Shown piece by piece: positions 37,737-48,567 of a stretch of DNA of 64,000 nucleotides. The notes beneath the pieces were generated by a model. It did not search any database, was not told where the DNA came from, and saw only the letters and a list, made by a program, of their open reading frames with translations. The stretch is from positions 1 to 64,000 of the forward strand of contig JADGJA010000005.1 of the NCBI GenBank assembly GCA_027596035.1, given 5' to 3'. Made by a program: the position numbers and the translations under genes. This DNA comes from Thoreauomyces humboldtii. Its lineage: Eukaryota; Chytridiomycota; Chytridiomycetes; Spizellomycetales; Powellomycetaceae. The first letter of the stretch is position 1; the number at the start of each line of letters is the position of its first letter.

Positions 37737-38447
37737 CTTGGGAACGGCTGCCGAGCCGGCGGTCCTTCACTCCCTTCGCCCCGCACCTTCGTTGACCTCG
37801 CCGAGCTCGACCCTTTCCTTTCCCAGTCACCTCGAGATGCGCGACCGAAGCTCTACCAGTATACTGCTGTTGTCGCGGCTGTAGTCAAAGCCTTCAGCGA
37901 GAACATCGAGGCAGCTCACCAAAGTAAGGCGCAAGGAGGTTTGTTTTCGGATACCGAGTCAATCCGCTAATGCCGGAACGCTCTTGGACTTTTTCCGCAG
38001 TGATAGGCAGACAGCAGATCAGAGAGACTCGTAACCGAGGAGAACTGGCAAGGGAGCAGGCGAAATGGCAGGACATCTTCCTTCAGATGCCTATCGAAAC
38101 TCAGGCTCTGACCGATAGGCTCAATTGCGTTCAAACATATGGGAGAGGTGAACTGCGGTCTGGATTGCCTACCCCAGCCTCCGTTTCTGCAAAGTTTCGT
38201 CAGGGATTTGCGAGAATTCATCGAACACGAGAGGAACCTCTTCCGTACGCAGATCGAGAAAGTCTTCACTTCTGCAAAGTACAGCCGGTATCAGAGTCTG
38301 AGCTCCAAGTTCGACATAAGGGGCATGTACTGTACACGTATTCCTGCCGTAGTATTGCATCCCGCTGCAAGACTGAGAGCCTGGCTGAAAGCGGGGAGAG
38401 CGGCCGAGCGGCCGAGCGGCGAGCCTCTGTTGCAAAGCTGTCGGTGA
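37737..38447 (+). CDS. Unidentified multi-exon gene, helical protein (partly resolved)
   Basis: Two exons join well. Exon 37737-37923 contains TFVDLAELDPFLSQSPRDAR and LYQYTAVVAAVVKAFSENIE. It splices at GTAAGG to an acceptor after a pyrimidine-rich CTTTTTCCGCAG, and exon 38001-38147 continues RQQIRETRNRGELAREQAK then WQDIFLQMPIETQALTDR. A later frame (about 38,180-38,447) reads FVRDLREFIEHERNLFRTQI and KYSRYQSLSSKFDI. This looks like real helical or coiled-coil coding sequence but is in a phase that the obvious splice sites do not give. An upstream exon near 37,335-37,500 is possible. I do not recognise the family. The content (charged helices, no catalytic motif) would fit a tether, SNARE-like or kinetochore-type protein, which is only a guess. 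The start is not defined. Confidence 0.4.
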
Positions 38448-38852
38448 TATTTCTGTGATTTGCGGAGGCTGTGTAGTTGCTTTTCACGGTTTGCCCCAAA
38501 ACGATGCATCCATCCGCCCTGCCCTTTCTTCTTTTCTTTTTTTTTTTCGGGTTTACGGCCCCAACCTTGCCCGCGCGCGAGCACGCACAGGTCGCGTCTT
38601 GCCTGCTGCTGCTAGCTGGTGTGTGTGTGTGTGTGTGTGTGGGCGGGGCGGGGGTCTCTCTCTCTCTCGCTGTGTGTGTGTGCGTGTCTCTCGCGTACCC
38701 ACAGCTTGTGTGTTTGGGGGCGAAGAGAGACAAGGAAGGGGGAAAAGATCACAGGGTGTACCGTGTATAAAGCTGCCGTGCCGTCCCGGGCCCCCTTCCC
38801 TACCGCTTCGCTCCTCCTTCACATCCTCCATTTTTGCATACACACATTCATC
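38448..38852 (+). promoter_or_regulatory. Leader and promoter of SAM synthetase with simple repeats
   Basis: The 405 bp before the SAM synthetase ATG carry several simple tracts. There is a T-rich run (about 38,529-38,549), a GT repeat (about 38,620-38,641), CT repeats (about 38,654-38,669) and a second GT stretch (about 38,670-38,683). Just before them is an imperfect GCCGAGCG repeat (38,398-38,420). Pyrimidine- and GT-rich leaders are common upstream of strongly expressed fungal genes. No TATA box stands out. Confidence 0.55.
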
Positions 38853-40169
38853 ATGGCCGAAGAAACCTTCCTGTTCACCTCCGAGTCCGTCGGCGAGGGT
38901 CACCCCGACAAGATCTGCGATCAGGGTAAGTTGGAAACCTGCTGTCCTTGGTCCGGCGCCGGATCTCTTCCCACCTCGGGCCATCTCGACTGACGATCTC
39001 GTTTCCCACTCAAGTCTCCGATGCCATCCTCGACGCTTGCCTCGCTCAGGACAAGTTCTCCCGTGTTGCCTGCGAGACTGCCACCAAGACTGGCATGATC
39101 ATGGTCCTCGGCGAGATCACCACCAAGGCGACCATCGACTACCAGAAGATCATCCGTGACACCATCAAGCGCATCGGATTTGACGACTCCTCCAAGGGAT
39201 TCGACTACAAGACCTGCAACGTTCTTGTCGCCATCGAGCAGCAGTCCCCCGAGCTCACCACCTCCCTCACCCAGCACTCCCAGAAGCTCGAGGACACCGG
39301 TGCTGGTGACCAGGGCATCATGTTCGGTTACGCTACCGACGAGACCCCCGAGATGATGCCCCTCACCATCATGCTCGCCCACAAGCTCAATTCCAAGCTT
39401 GCCGAGCACCGTCGCTCCGGCGAGATGGGCTGGTTGCGCCCCGACTCCAAGACCCAGGTCACCGTAGAGTACAAGATGATCGCCGGCGTCCCGGTCCCCC
39501 AGCGCGTCCACACCATCGTCATCTCCACCCAGCACGCACCTGAAGTCACCAACGAACAGATCTCCAAGGAGCTCCTCGAGAAGGTCATCAAGGTAAGCTT
39601 TGGTGTGAGTTTGTTTACCATCAAATCGGACAGGCGTCTCACAACCACTTTGTCACTTCCTTCAGACCGTCGTCCCTGCCCAATACCTCGACGACCGCAC
39701 CATCTACCACCTGCAGCCATCTGGTCGCTTCATCATCGGAGGACCCCAGGGTGACGCCGGTGTGACTGGTCGCAAGATCATCGTCGACACCTACGGAGGA
39801 TGGGGAGCTCACGGTGGTGGTGCCTTCTCCGGAAAGGACTGGTCCAAGGTCGACCGATCCGCAGCCTACACCGCCCGATGGGTCGCCAAGTCCCTCGTCG
39901 CCGCCGGACTCGCCCGTCGTGCCCTCGTCCAGCTCTCGTACGCTATCGGTGTTGCGGAGCCCACCTCCATCTTCATCGACACCTTCGGCACCGGCAAGAA
40001 GACCAACGCCGAGCTCCTCACTATCATCAAGAACAACTTCGACCTCCGTCCCGGAGTCATCGTCGTTGAGCTCGACCTCTTCAAGCCCATCTACCTCGAG
40101 ACGGCTTCCTACGGACACTTCGGACGCGAGCAGTTCACCTGGGAGCAGCCCAAGACGCTCAAGTTCTAA
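38853..40169 (+). CDS. SAM2: S-adenosylmethionine synthetase
   Basis: Exons 38853-38925, 39015-39592 and 39666-40169 give 384 residues, the normal length for eukaryotic methionine adenosyltransferase. The start reads [19 protein letters not shown] and continues across intron 1 with [13 protein letters not shown]. The second signature [15 protein letters not shown] is intact. The third domain has [20 protein letters not shown] and [16 protein letters not shown], which bind ATP phosphates and metal. The C-terminus is [15 protein letters not shown] then TLKF. The enzyme makes S-adenosylmethionine from methionine and ATP in the cytosol. Its codon use is strongly C-ending (GTC, ATC, AAG, CTC), more biased than its neighbours, as expected for a highly expressed gene. 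Confidence 0.97.
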
Positions 40170-40799
40170 GCGGACCAAGAGACGTTGTCTTAGAGCACAC
40201 GCCGTAGATAAAACGCAACCACATCCCACGAGTACCGGTCTGGGGCTGGGTACGGGTTCACCATGTACAGTAGCGGATTTCGACTCTCTGGGAGGGTCGC
40301 CCCATAATTCGCTTTCGCTTTATATCATTTCCAATTTCTATTCTATTTGAGTCCCTTACTCGACCACGTTCCAAAGTCTGCCCCAACGTGCGAAAAACGT
40401 GAACATGATTGCTCACAACAATCGTCTCGCTCACCGGCCGAGGTTTCGCACACTCGTCCTTTAGAGATGCCGGAAGGCGCCAACAGAAGAGGAAAGATCC
40501 ATTCTATTGTCTAATGAGCAAAGTATGCAGATGGAGAAATGATACAGATATGAGAGCGAAGGTCCGCAGCATTATCCGTGAGACCATCCATGTTGCTTCC
40601 TCTAGTTTCATTTGTCGAATGATCGTAACGTCTCAATGACATCGATTGAGCGACAGAACCGTTCAAGAGATCTGGATCACCCCGTCGAAGTCGATGCTCT
40701 ACGGATTTGTGCCTCGTCCCAAGGACCTCGTATGCGACTACGGTTCAAAAGCCGTTCAGGTTTCCGCCAGACCATGAACCGATCATTCTCTCGTTTACA
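40170..40799. other. Convergent 3' region between SAM synthetase and GPI2
   Basis: This 630 bp interval holds both 3' UTRs. Frames are short and unlike proteins on both strands. Nothing else was recognised. Confidence 0.5.
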
Positions 40800-41922
40800 T
40801 CACTCATACCTCTTGTACTTTTGCGCGTGGACCAGCCAGTACGGGCAGACAAAGGTGACAAACGTGATGCTGATGAGATAGATGATGACGAGCGATTGAG
40901 CGATACGACTGAAGAGACTGGCCGCAAGTCCGACCAGGATGGATAGCATGACTGGATCCGTCATCGGAACCGCGCTCTAAGAGCCCAGGCAACACATTGA
41001 ATCGTCAATCGGAACGGTCGTAGGCGGAAAGTCGACATCGTGGGAGCTTACCCGACAGGTCCTCCTGAAGGCCGGAAGGAGCACGAAGGTCAAGACGGCA
41101 AACAGCATCAGCCCCAGCACGTGGGCCCGCGAGGGCAGACGGGATGCTAGAAGCACGGATGCGAAGATGCCAGCGTTGATGGACAATGAGTCAGGAAATC
41201 TGTTGCCAAGAGCAAAGTGTAAGTCGATGAGCGATTTGAGGGATCATTCTTCCTGGATCGCCCCACCTCACTTTCACCGTGTCTTCCGAACCGTAATCAT
41301 GGAACACGAGATTCGCGATGAAAAGTATGACCGTCATGGCCCAGATGGTGTCGCTGCTTATGGCTATGGTAAGGCTTTGGAGAACCGGCGTCAAGCCAAA
41401 CATGGTAGCAAGGATCAGCAAAGCCCGACGAATGATGACCCAGCCTAATTAATCATCGCCTGCAAATCGTAAGTTTGAGGACTTTTTCGTCCCGGTCGTA
41501 GAAAGACGATACGGCCCTGCCCGAACGGACGACTTACGTTGTCGTCCGGTTTCCGGCGGCGGTATTCTCAGTGCGTCCCATATTCCGTATCCCACCGCGA
41601 CTCCGGTAGCATCGACGAACAGGAGCGTCTCGGGCGCCAGCGCGCCGGTGTATAGCAGCGAGAATATCGCGACGAATATAACGATGCTGCTCAGCTGCTG
41701 CGATACCGCGCATGTCCGCAAGACAGTTTCCCAGAAAAAGTGGACGCGTATGTTCACTATAGACGGGGTCTTTGTGAGCGACCAGTCACACTACTCAGCA
41801 GCGGTGGACATTTCCTTACCGTTTTCCTGCAGTAGCTCCAGAAACGAGTCATCCACAAAATTGTCTGGATAGTCCTGCTTGACGTACAAGAGCTTCCGCC
41901 ATGGTGGTGGGACCTCTGGCAT
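40800..41922 (-). CDS. GPI2: GPI2/PIG-C subunit of GPI-N-acetylglucosaminyltransferase
   Basis: Five exons (41922-41820, 41756-41538, 41444-41267, 41199-41052, 40976-40800) give 274 residues with all phases consistent. The N-terminus PPWRKLLYVKQDYPDNFVDD and the segment FFWETVLRTCAVSQQLSSI are characteristic of PIG-C. It is followed by hydrophobic helices: IFSLLYTGALAPETLLF, RALLILATMFGLTPVLQSLT, WAMTVILFIANLVFHDYG, FPDSLSINAGIFASVLLASR and a last pair ending near CPYWLVHAQKYKRYE. PIG-C is a polytopic ER membrane subunit of the enzyme that starts GPI-anchor synthesis by adding GlcNAc to phosphatidylinositol. The donor of intron 3 is the weak GTGGGG, chosen because it restores the conserved frame. 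Confidence 0.9.
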
Positions 41923-42183
41923 CCCCAAGCATGCAGCCGTCGTAGTTTGAGGAAATGCGAATTGTGGGAATCATTTGCGTTTTTGGAGAAACGCTCATAG
42001 GGTATGACCAGGTGGCACGCTACCCCGGACCGACCTGCCGGCTCAAACAGATATATTCCTACGCGCCAGAGTTGCCCGCGTCCGTTAAACAACGCTTAAC
42101 AGCCCGTTCCGGCGCCGTTCAATTCCATTGTTTTGGCAAGAAACAACCGCGCAAGGGTTTGATAGGTCAGCCACTCCGTTGGC

Positions 42184-43003
42184 CTATTTGATGTATTTTC
42201 CCATGAACTTGCGGTGGAAATCCGAACGCAGAACATCGTTAATGAACCGCTTCTTTGGATTTTCTGCATGTCCTTTGCTCTGGTTCTTGAAGACCACGTC
42301 GTCATCCCAACGTCGCTTGACCGAAAAATCCTTCAAAGGGGCAGCTCCATCAAGCAATGGATTGCCGGTCATTGCTTCCTCCTCACGGTTCTTCTCATCC
42401 TCCTCCTGACGTTCCTTTTCCAACCGTTCCTTCTCTTCTGCTCGCTCTCTCCGGATCTTTTCGAGTTCGCGAAGAAGCTCTGCTTCATCGTCATCATCGT
42501 CGTCCGAATCAGACGAGTCGCTGGGCGAGTGAAATGAAGTGTGAGGGAGAGATCTGGAGGGGCTCATCTGACGTTCGGTTCCTCACCTGTCGTCTGAATT
42601 GTCACCTTCCTCCTCCGAATCATCAGCATCAACGCCTGGTCTTGCAGCTTCTAACCGTGGTGGGATCCCTGCCTCGTTATCGGCTACTATATCCGTGCGA
42701 ATTCGATCAGTCTCCATTCGGGCTAGTATTCCCGAAGATCTCAACCTCACCTTCCCGCGAACCGCTGGCCCCTGGTCCTCCACCATTCTTTGCGAAATGC
42801 TCCTTCTCCTTCGCCGCGAGTCTTTCCTTCATGAGAAGTTCGCTGAGCTCTCCTGGGGCATCCTGTCCTGATTGACGAAGTTTGAGGGAAGTGTAGGAAG
42901 CGAGATCTCTCGAAGAAACCCCGTGGGTGGGTGCGCTGTTCGTGTCGCGAAGTGAGTGGCCGCCCACTGCTGGGTGCCAGGTGGGTCGTGCTGCTGTGGT
43001 CAT
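42184..43003 (-). CDS. CWC15: Spliceosome protein Cwc15
   Basis: Start ATG 43003 gives [17 protein letters not shown], and [20 protein letters not shown] follows. This is the conserved Cwc15/AD002 opening. Exon 1 ends at a GTGAGG donor near 42,760. A middle exon is acidic ([11 protein letters not shown]) and joins across an intron near 42,587-42,520 to a long Asp run and the charged helix [20 protein letters not shown]. The C-terminus is diagnostic: [26 protein letters not shown] and [20 protein letters not shown] before TAG. Cwc15 belongs to the Prp19-associated (NTC) part of the active spliceosome. The exact acceptor of the middle exon was not settled. It faces RIB5 head-to-head across 188 bp. 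Confidence 0.93.
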
Positions 43004-43191
43004 AGCGATGCAGGTACGGGTCGATGTAGTTGTCTTGGAATTTCAACTCCAACTGGGGAAAAGCCGAAGCGGTTTGGACTCGGTCAAGTTTTCGAAAACG
43101 ACGATTCCGCCATTCCTCAGCAGTCCTTGTTCCAATCTGCAAAGCTCATTCCCAGACCCTTCATACTACATCAAATCATACGGACCTCGCC
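43004..43191. promoter_or_regulatory. Short bidirectional upstream region of CWC15 and RIB5
   Basis: Only 188 bp separate the two divergent start codons, so the promoter elements must overlap or be shared. An open frame runs through on the plus strand but lacks an ATG until the RIB5 start. Confidence 0.55.
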
Positions 43192-44107
43192 ATGTTTACG
43201 GGCATCGTTGAAACCATGGGCACCGTCGCCTCGGTCGAGCCCCTCGACACTTCACTCTCGGGCGGCGGCGGCTTCTCGATAGCAGTCAAGGATGCTTCTG
43301 TTGTTCTTTCCGACGTCCACCTTGGAGATAGCATCGCGGTAAACGGTACGCGTTCGAGAACACGTCGGTTGCCACATCTTGGGCCTCACTCCTCGCTTCT
43401 TTGTAGGCGTATGCTTGACTGTCACAGAGTTTGACGATCTGCGGTCTTGGTTCAAAGTTGGGTTAGCTCCCGAAACCCTGCGAAAGACGAGTCTCGGTAC
43501 GGCAAGTGGAAGGAAAAGGAGCTTGTCACAAGGCATACATATAGTTTCTTTTGTTATGATCTCGGCTGATGCTATTCTTGCTACGTCTCTGACAGGAGCC
43601 CTGCAGATTGGTGAAAAGGTCAACCTTGAGCGAGCAATGTCAGCTAGCACTCGATTCGGCGGACACTTTGTGCAGGGCCACGTCGATACCACCGTGGCGA
43701 TCCACAGCATCACTCCCGATCCACCAAACTCCTTGCTATTGAGGTTTCACGTTAGTCTACCATCCACTTCAGCTTCATCCTCCGCTCCTACTTCCGACTT
43801 TCTCCGCTACGTCATCCCAAAGGGCTATGTGACCCTCGATGGCACCTCGCTTACGGTGGTAGACGTAGATAGTGCTTCCCGCACGTTCAGCGTCATGCTG
43901 ATTGCTTATACGCAACAGCATGTTGTCCTGCCTCTCAAAGCCGTGGGGGCAAAGGTCAACTTGGAGGTTGACCAGATCGGCAAGTATGTCGAAAAAGTTG
44001 CTGTTGCTATGCTCGCAGGCGAGGGCGGAGGGCAAAGCGTTATTGCGACCATGATCAAACGCATGGTAGACGAGAGGGTGGAAGAGGCACTCAAGAGCAG
44101 GTCGTGA
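43192..44107 (+). CDS. RIB5: Riboflavin synthase
   Basis: Exons 43192-43345, 43407-43496 and 43596-44107 give 251 residues, slightly longer than the roughly 210-240 usual for the family. The N-terminal MFTGIVETMGTV is the family signature. Across intron 1 comes DSIAVNGVCLTVTEF, and after intron 2 GALQIGEKVNLERAM, then FGGHFVQGHVDTT, the substrate-binding loop of the first barrel. The second barrel repeats the pattern (GYVTLDGTSLTVVDV, then VNLEVDQIGKYVEK). The enzyme converts two molecules of 6,7-dimethyl-8-ribityllumazine to riboflavin plus the pyrimidinedione. A small Ser/Ala-rich insert (STSASSSAPTS) lies between the barrels. A decayed copy of its last 50 bases lies about 370 bp downstream. 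Confidence 0.96.
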
Positions 44108-44463
44108 CGGGCCGCTGGTGACGCGCGCGCGAGCTGCATTTAGGATAGCTAAGCGTAGCTTCAAGTAGATTCATTATATGATATTCAGGCTTGCTACAAT
44201 GGCGCGGCATCATACAGTAGCTCATCTACCTTCCGTTGCGGTCCTGCGCCCCTATTGCTTCCATCTCCTCATGCGTCCTGCCCCATGTGCTCGAGAACCC
44301 TTTGCAACTCGTCGACTTCTCTGACTACTTGTAAGTCCGCCAAGGCTGCTACTGCTGCAGCGGTCGCCAACGCCCACGCAATATATTTGCCCAACCTACA
44401 AGGTCGCTAACGTCCAAGATCAAAGACATGGCAGACGTAAGGGTGGAGAAGCCCTCAAGAGCG
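44053..44463 (+). repeat. Partial direct duplication of the RIB5 3' end
   Basis: Bases 44053-44098 at the end of RIB5 recur imperfectly at 44418-44463. Both start GATCAAA, share CATGG and AGACG, then AGGGTGGA, and end CTCAAGAGC. About four-fifths of positions agree by eye. The second copy is frameshifted by small deletions and is not coding. The feature spans both arms and the unrelated sequence between them. Confidence 0.65.
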
Positions 44464-44530
44464 CCCGTCTCGAGCGCTCACTACTGATATCCGAAGCCAG
44501 CGTTCCGTATGATGCATTCACGATGAGGTA
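44108..44530. other. Convergent 3' region between RIB5 and the CLC gene
   Basis: This 423 bp interval contains the 3' UTRs and the decayed second copy of the RIB5 tail near 44,418-44,463. No gene is supported. Confidence 0.5.
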
Positions 44531-47500
44531 CTATCTAATTTGCCTCTCCGACCCCACGTGTCGCAAAAGATCCTTCTTGGTGATTATACCCGTAGCCTTT
44601 CCCTCAGCCGAGACGATCACGTATCGGAGTCCCATCTTCTTGAACAGCTCCATGACCATCTCCATAGGAAAGTGAGGCGAGATGGCCATGGGTGTGTGAT
44701 CGGTCCAAGTGCTGAGGTCCAGGAACGGTGTCTCGTCATCAAGCAGCTCGTCCACTGCATTATCCAGCTCGGTGTCGGCAAGGGAACGATTCGGTCGGTC
44801 CGGTGCAACATCTGAAAAAATGCATAGTGTCGTTGGTGGGTGACCATGTCTTTGCGCTTGATCTGCGTATGAAGAAGTGACAGTCAAGTTCAGCAAAACC
44901 GCAATTTTCAATTGGAAACTGTGTTGAACGTTACCAAGTGCGTATCGCATTTCGGCACGTCCCGCGTAGCCGATCAACAACATAGATTGGGTGTCTTGCA
45001 CAACAGGATATCCCTTGTAGGTTGCTGATTGAAGCAGCTCCTCCAGATTCTCAATGGTGCAGCCATTTGCTTCGATAACCACCAGGTCCTCGACGCGCGT
45101 CATCACACTCCCTGCAGCCGAGTTCCAAATTTGCTCGGCTTTGGCGTCGAGAAAGGGGTAGCCGTTTAGACGAATCAGGGCGTCATAAATGCCCTCGGTG
45201 CCAAGAGCATCACTGACGAATTTGGCGACCATAACGGTCAGCATGATCGGTAGGACTATTTCATACAGTAATGAGAACCCTTTCACGTACAAATAGATAA
45301 GTTGAAAATCGAGGGGCAGAACCACTTACTGTATGTCAAGGCTCCTGTAAGCTCGAACATGATCACGGTCAAGGACACGGTCATGCGTGTCACACCTGCG
45401 AGCGCTGCCGCAGCGCCGACCACTAGCAAACGCAGAGGAAAGCCAATGTTATTGAACGGAATCGAACGGACGGTAACACTCGATGACTCACTGGCGTAAG
45501 TGCCGGGGGTAACACACTGTTCGTGGGGCTTGCATGATGTAAACATCCACATGTCGGGAGCTGCAAGCTGCCAGAGTTGCATACTAATGCCGAGGGCACG
45601 CCCGACGCACGCACCGATCGCCATCGAAGGGATCCAGATCCCTGCAGGAACTTGGATGCCAAACGTGAAGATTGTAAGCAGAATCTTGAAGGAAGCTGCG
45701 AGAATCAGGTATTTGACGACGCTAGCAAGCGCATGCGAAGGATCGCTGACAAAAGGACTTAGCAAACAGCTGAGAAACCTTTGATTTGACTTTTTTCACA
45801 CCTGCAGAGTCCATAGAAGTCGGTGTCATTCTCCACACACTCCTTGAACAGATTGGCTACGAGGTCTGCGCTGCTGATCCTACACAAATAAAACGTAAGA
45901 AGACTGCAGGGGACGACAAAACTACGGGCACCTTGATACCTCAGGAACGGATGAGCAAAACTCAATAGGAGTGTGATGAAAGCGACAACGCCCACTTCGG
46001 TGATGGGCCAATCCGCAATCCAGCTTGTTTTTCGATAGGCAGCTAGCCTGATATTCTAAGAATAGGAGAAGACGGGTTAGTTGCAGGTGGATGGGAAGCA
46101 AAGACTCGACTGAACATCGCACCATACGAATAAAGAAAGATCCGTAGAGCCCCTGATCACGATAGCAAAAGTCAGTCCAGACCTCATAATTGAACTGCAA
46201 ATGCACACACGTACCCCCAGTGCCCCCAATAACATGAAAAATGGAAGCTCAAAACCATGCCACGCTCTCTTATATTCTACCGCGAACAGCACTAACTTGC
46301 CCGTTCGGAATGGATTGACCAGCTGCAATGAAATGGCAGCAATCATGGCGCAGAAGAATGATCGCCACATCGTTTTGTATGGAAAATAATACGAAACTTC
46401 CTAATCCGACAAGTTAGCATGAGCCAGTGCCCCACTCCTGGCATCATGCCGCTTGCGTACCTCTAACGCGAAGAGCACGCCACCGACGGGTGCGCCAAAG
46501 GCTACTGATACGCCTGCTGCACTAGATGCGCTCTGCGAATCAGAAGGACGGGCAGTGAGTCACCTTTGCACCAAAGTGGAACCTCAGGAGCTTGCGTGCC
46601 GATACCAGTATTTCCCGCTTTTTGGCCTCGTTTGTAGCGTACTTTTCAAATATAGGTGGGATCAGGTTGCCGACGCAGGAGGCGACGTGTACCATCGGCC
46701 CTTCTTTACCGAGCGAAAGACCCGAGCCCACCGCCAAACACAAGCCGATGCATTTGATCTTTCCAATGACAACCGTATTGGTTAGAAAAGACGCTACAAA
46801 CATCCCATTGCCATGGTAACTCCCTACCAGCAGCGTCCAGCCTCCCAAAAACTTTCGAATTACGAAGCCTCCAAGAATCGTCTTGACTTCCGGAATCCCG
46901 GAACCGGCGGCGTACCTACAGCGGACAAAGCCTCAGCCCAACGTCCTTGAGTTGTGGAGGTTAGAAATGTACACTTACGGGCCGTATGTCCCGACCAGTA
47001 CCGCGCCAATAAGGGCAAATGACGTCCCGAATAGAATGAACATGAAATACTCGGCCCACCAGCGGGCAATTCCTGATTGAGCGTTGAAGGTGCTGCTCCA
47101 TGTCGCCCATTGATCGCACTGCCGATTCCCTTCCACGTGCCAGCAGCAGAATTTGCGATTAAGGTAGAATCCTTCGCGGCAGTATCCTTCTTTCAGGTCG
47201 CTGGCCCATCCAGAAACAACGTCGATGTACGCCGCAAGAATGCCGGTCACAGCGCCGACCAAGAAGACTATTATCCAAGCTTGACAGGCATCGAAGGCTT
47301 TCCGAAGATTTCCAGTGAATCCAGTCAGGCTCCGCAGATTCCTGATTCGTAAACGCTCTGCGAACAGCAACCTGTTTAATGCCAAGTAGGCTGGACGACA
47401 CCATACGGCCGTACCTTTCGAAAAGTCGTGGATCCAGTCGATCGTCGTAAAGTTACCATAGGCAACTCTTTGACCGGCGCCCTCCATTTCCCAGTCTGAC

Positions 47501-48096
47501 GTAACAGAGTCGTATTCGCCAGTCTAAGTTGTGAAACGCAGGTGTGGGGTTAAGAATGCGTTGTCTGCGACTGCTCTTGCCCGTGTCCGCCCTTTGCTCG
47601 CCAGTGCTCACCCTGCTGGCATTCGTCGCGTTATAGTGCCCTCCAGCGCCTCGATTTCGCAAATTGCGAGCTGATCTGCTCTTTTTACCCATCTGCGTTC
47701 TCCATGATGATGCCAGTCCGCCTAGGAACGCTGGAATGCCCAGCGTGGGTGCTCTGCCTCCACTATTCCGTTTAAACGAGAACCTGTCATTTCTGAATTG
47801 CAGCCCATCAAAGACGCATTCTCTTAGAGTCGCAAAGGAGCTGACTGCCGTTATGACGGTTCTCACATCAAGCCTTCTTCGGCTCCACGAACGACGCTTG
47901 CTCCATCGTGCCGCGCCTCATCGACCCCGGCTGCCACCGCCGCGAGAATGAGACGAGCTTCCTCGTCTTCTTCATCTCCCGCTAGGTCTGGAGTGACTGA
48001 TTCGGATGCGTTGAAAGTGTCGGTACTGTCTTTCCGTAGCAAAGGAGCCCGGGAGAGCGACAGGCTGGGCGATGGGGCCGATTGCCGGAATGACAT
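44531..48096 (-). CDS. CLC-family chloride transporter with two CBS domains
   Basis: A gene with many exons (about a dozen); ATG 48096 opens a polar N-terminus ([18 protein letters not shown]) of about 150 residues. The membrane part begins after TTIDWIHDF and shows the three CLC selectivity signatures: [13 protein letters not shown] (about 46,890), [14 protein letters not shown] (about 46,690) and a [12 protein letters not shown] segment (about 46,480). The gating glutamate in GKEGP is present. Later helices include [20 protein letters not shown]. The C-terminal cytosolic part has two CBS domains, ending [17 protein letters not shown] (about 44,570). The pattern is closest to the CLC-3/Gef1 group, H+/Cl- exchangers of endosomes and Golgi. 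That location is inferred, and the exchange mechanism was not proved from the residues read here. Confidence 0.92.
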
Positions 48097-48567
48097 TCCC
48101 GCCTTGGCCCCTTTCGCTTAAATGATTGATATTGTCTTCCAAGGTCTTCAGCTAACGCCGCCCGGTTTTGCTGATCTGGTTAGGCGCCGAGTGAGTTCAC
48201 TTTATGGAAATGAAACGGCTCAGGTCTTGTTGTGTAGCGGGAAGTGGCAGTGTAATTGCGAATCTAAAGGCACGGGGGCTCGATGCCTGGTGAGGAACTG
48301 TCTCCTGTCCGTCTTGATGAGCAGGCAGGCGTCGAGGCAGGTGAGGTTCGCTAATACCTGTATACGACGACGATGCAAACGGCGTAATGCCTAACGCCTA
48401 CTATAGGAGTTCGCGGCTTTGTCGGCTCGGACTTTACGGTACTGACGAAACAGCTTCTTTGCTTCCTTTTCATCTCTGCAACTACCCCATATCAAGAAAT
48501 CGGTTTGGCGGGAAAGTTCAGCGTATGCTCATGTATTTTAGGTGGCTGAAGTGAACTTCCTTTAGGT
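48097..48567. other. Intergenic region between tau-like gene and CLC start
   Basis: This 471 bp stretch has the tau-like gene's 3' UTR and the CLC promoter. One 90-residue plus-strand frame (48,122-48,394) is Arg/Cys-rich without family resemblance and is not called. Confidence 0.5.

Noticed and set aside
38517..39159. Long overlapping frames on both strands across the SAM synthetase leader
   Set aside because: They come from GT/CT simple repeats and high GC content, and they conflict with the clear SAM synthetase exons.
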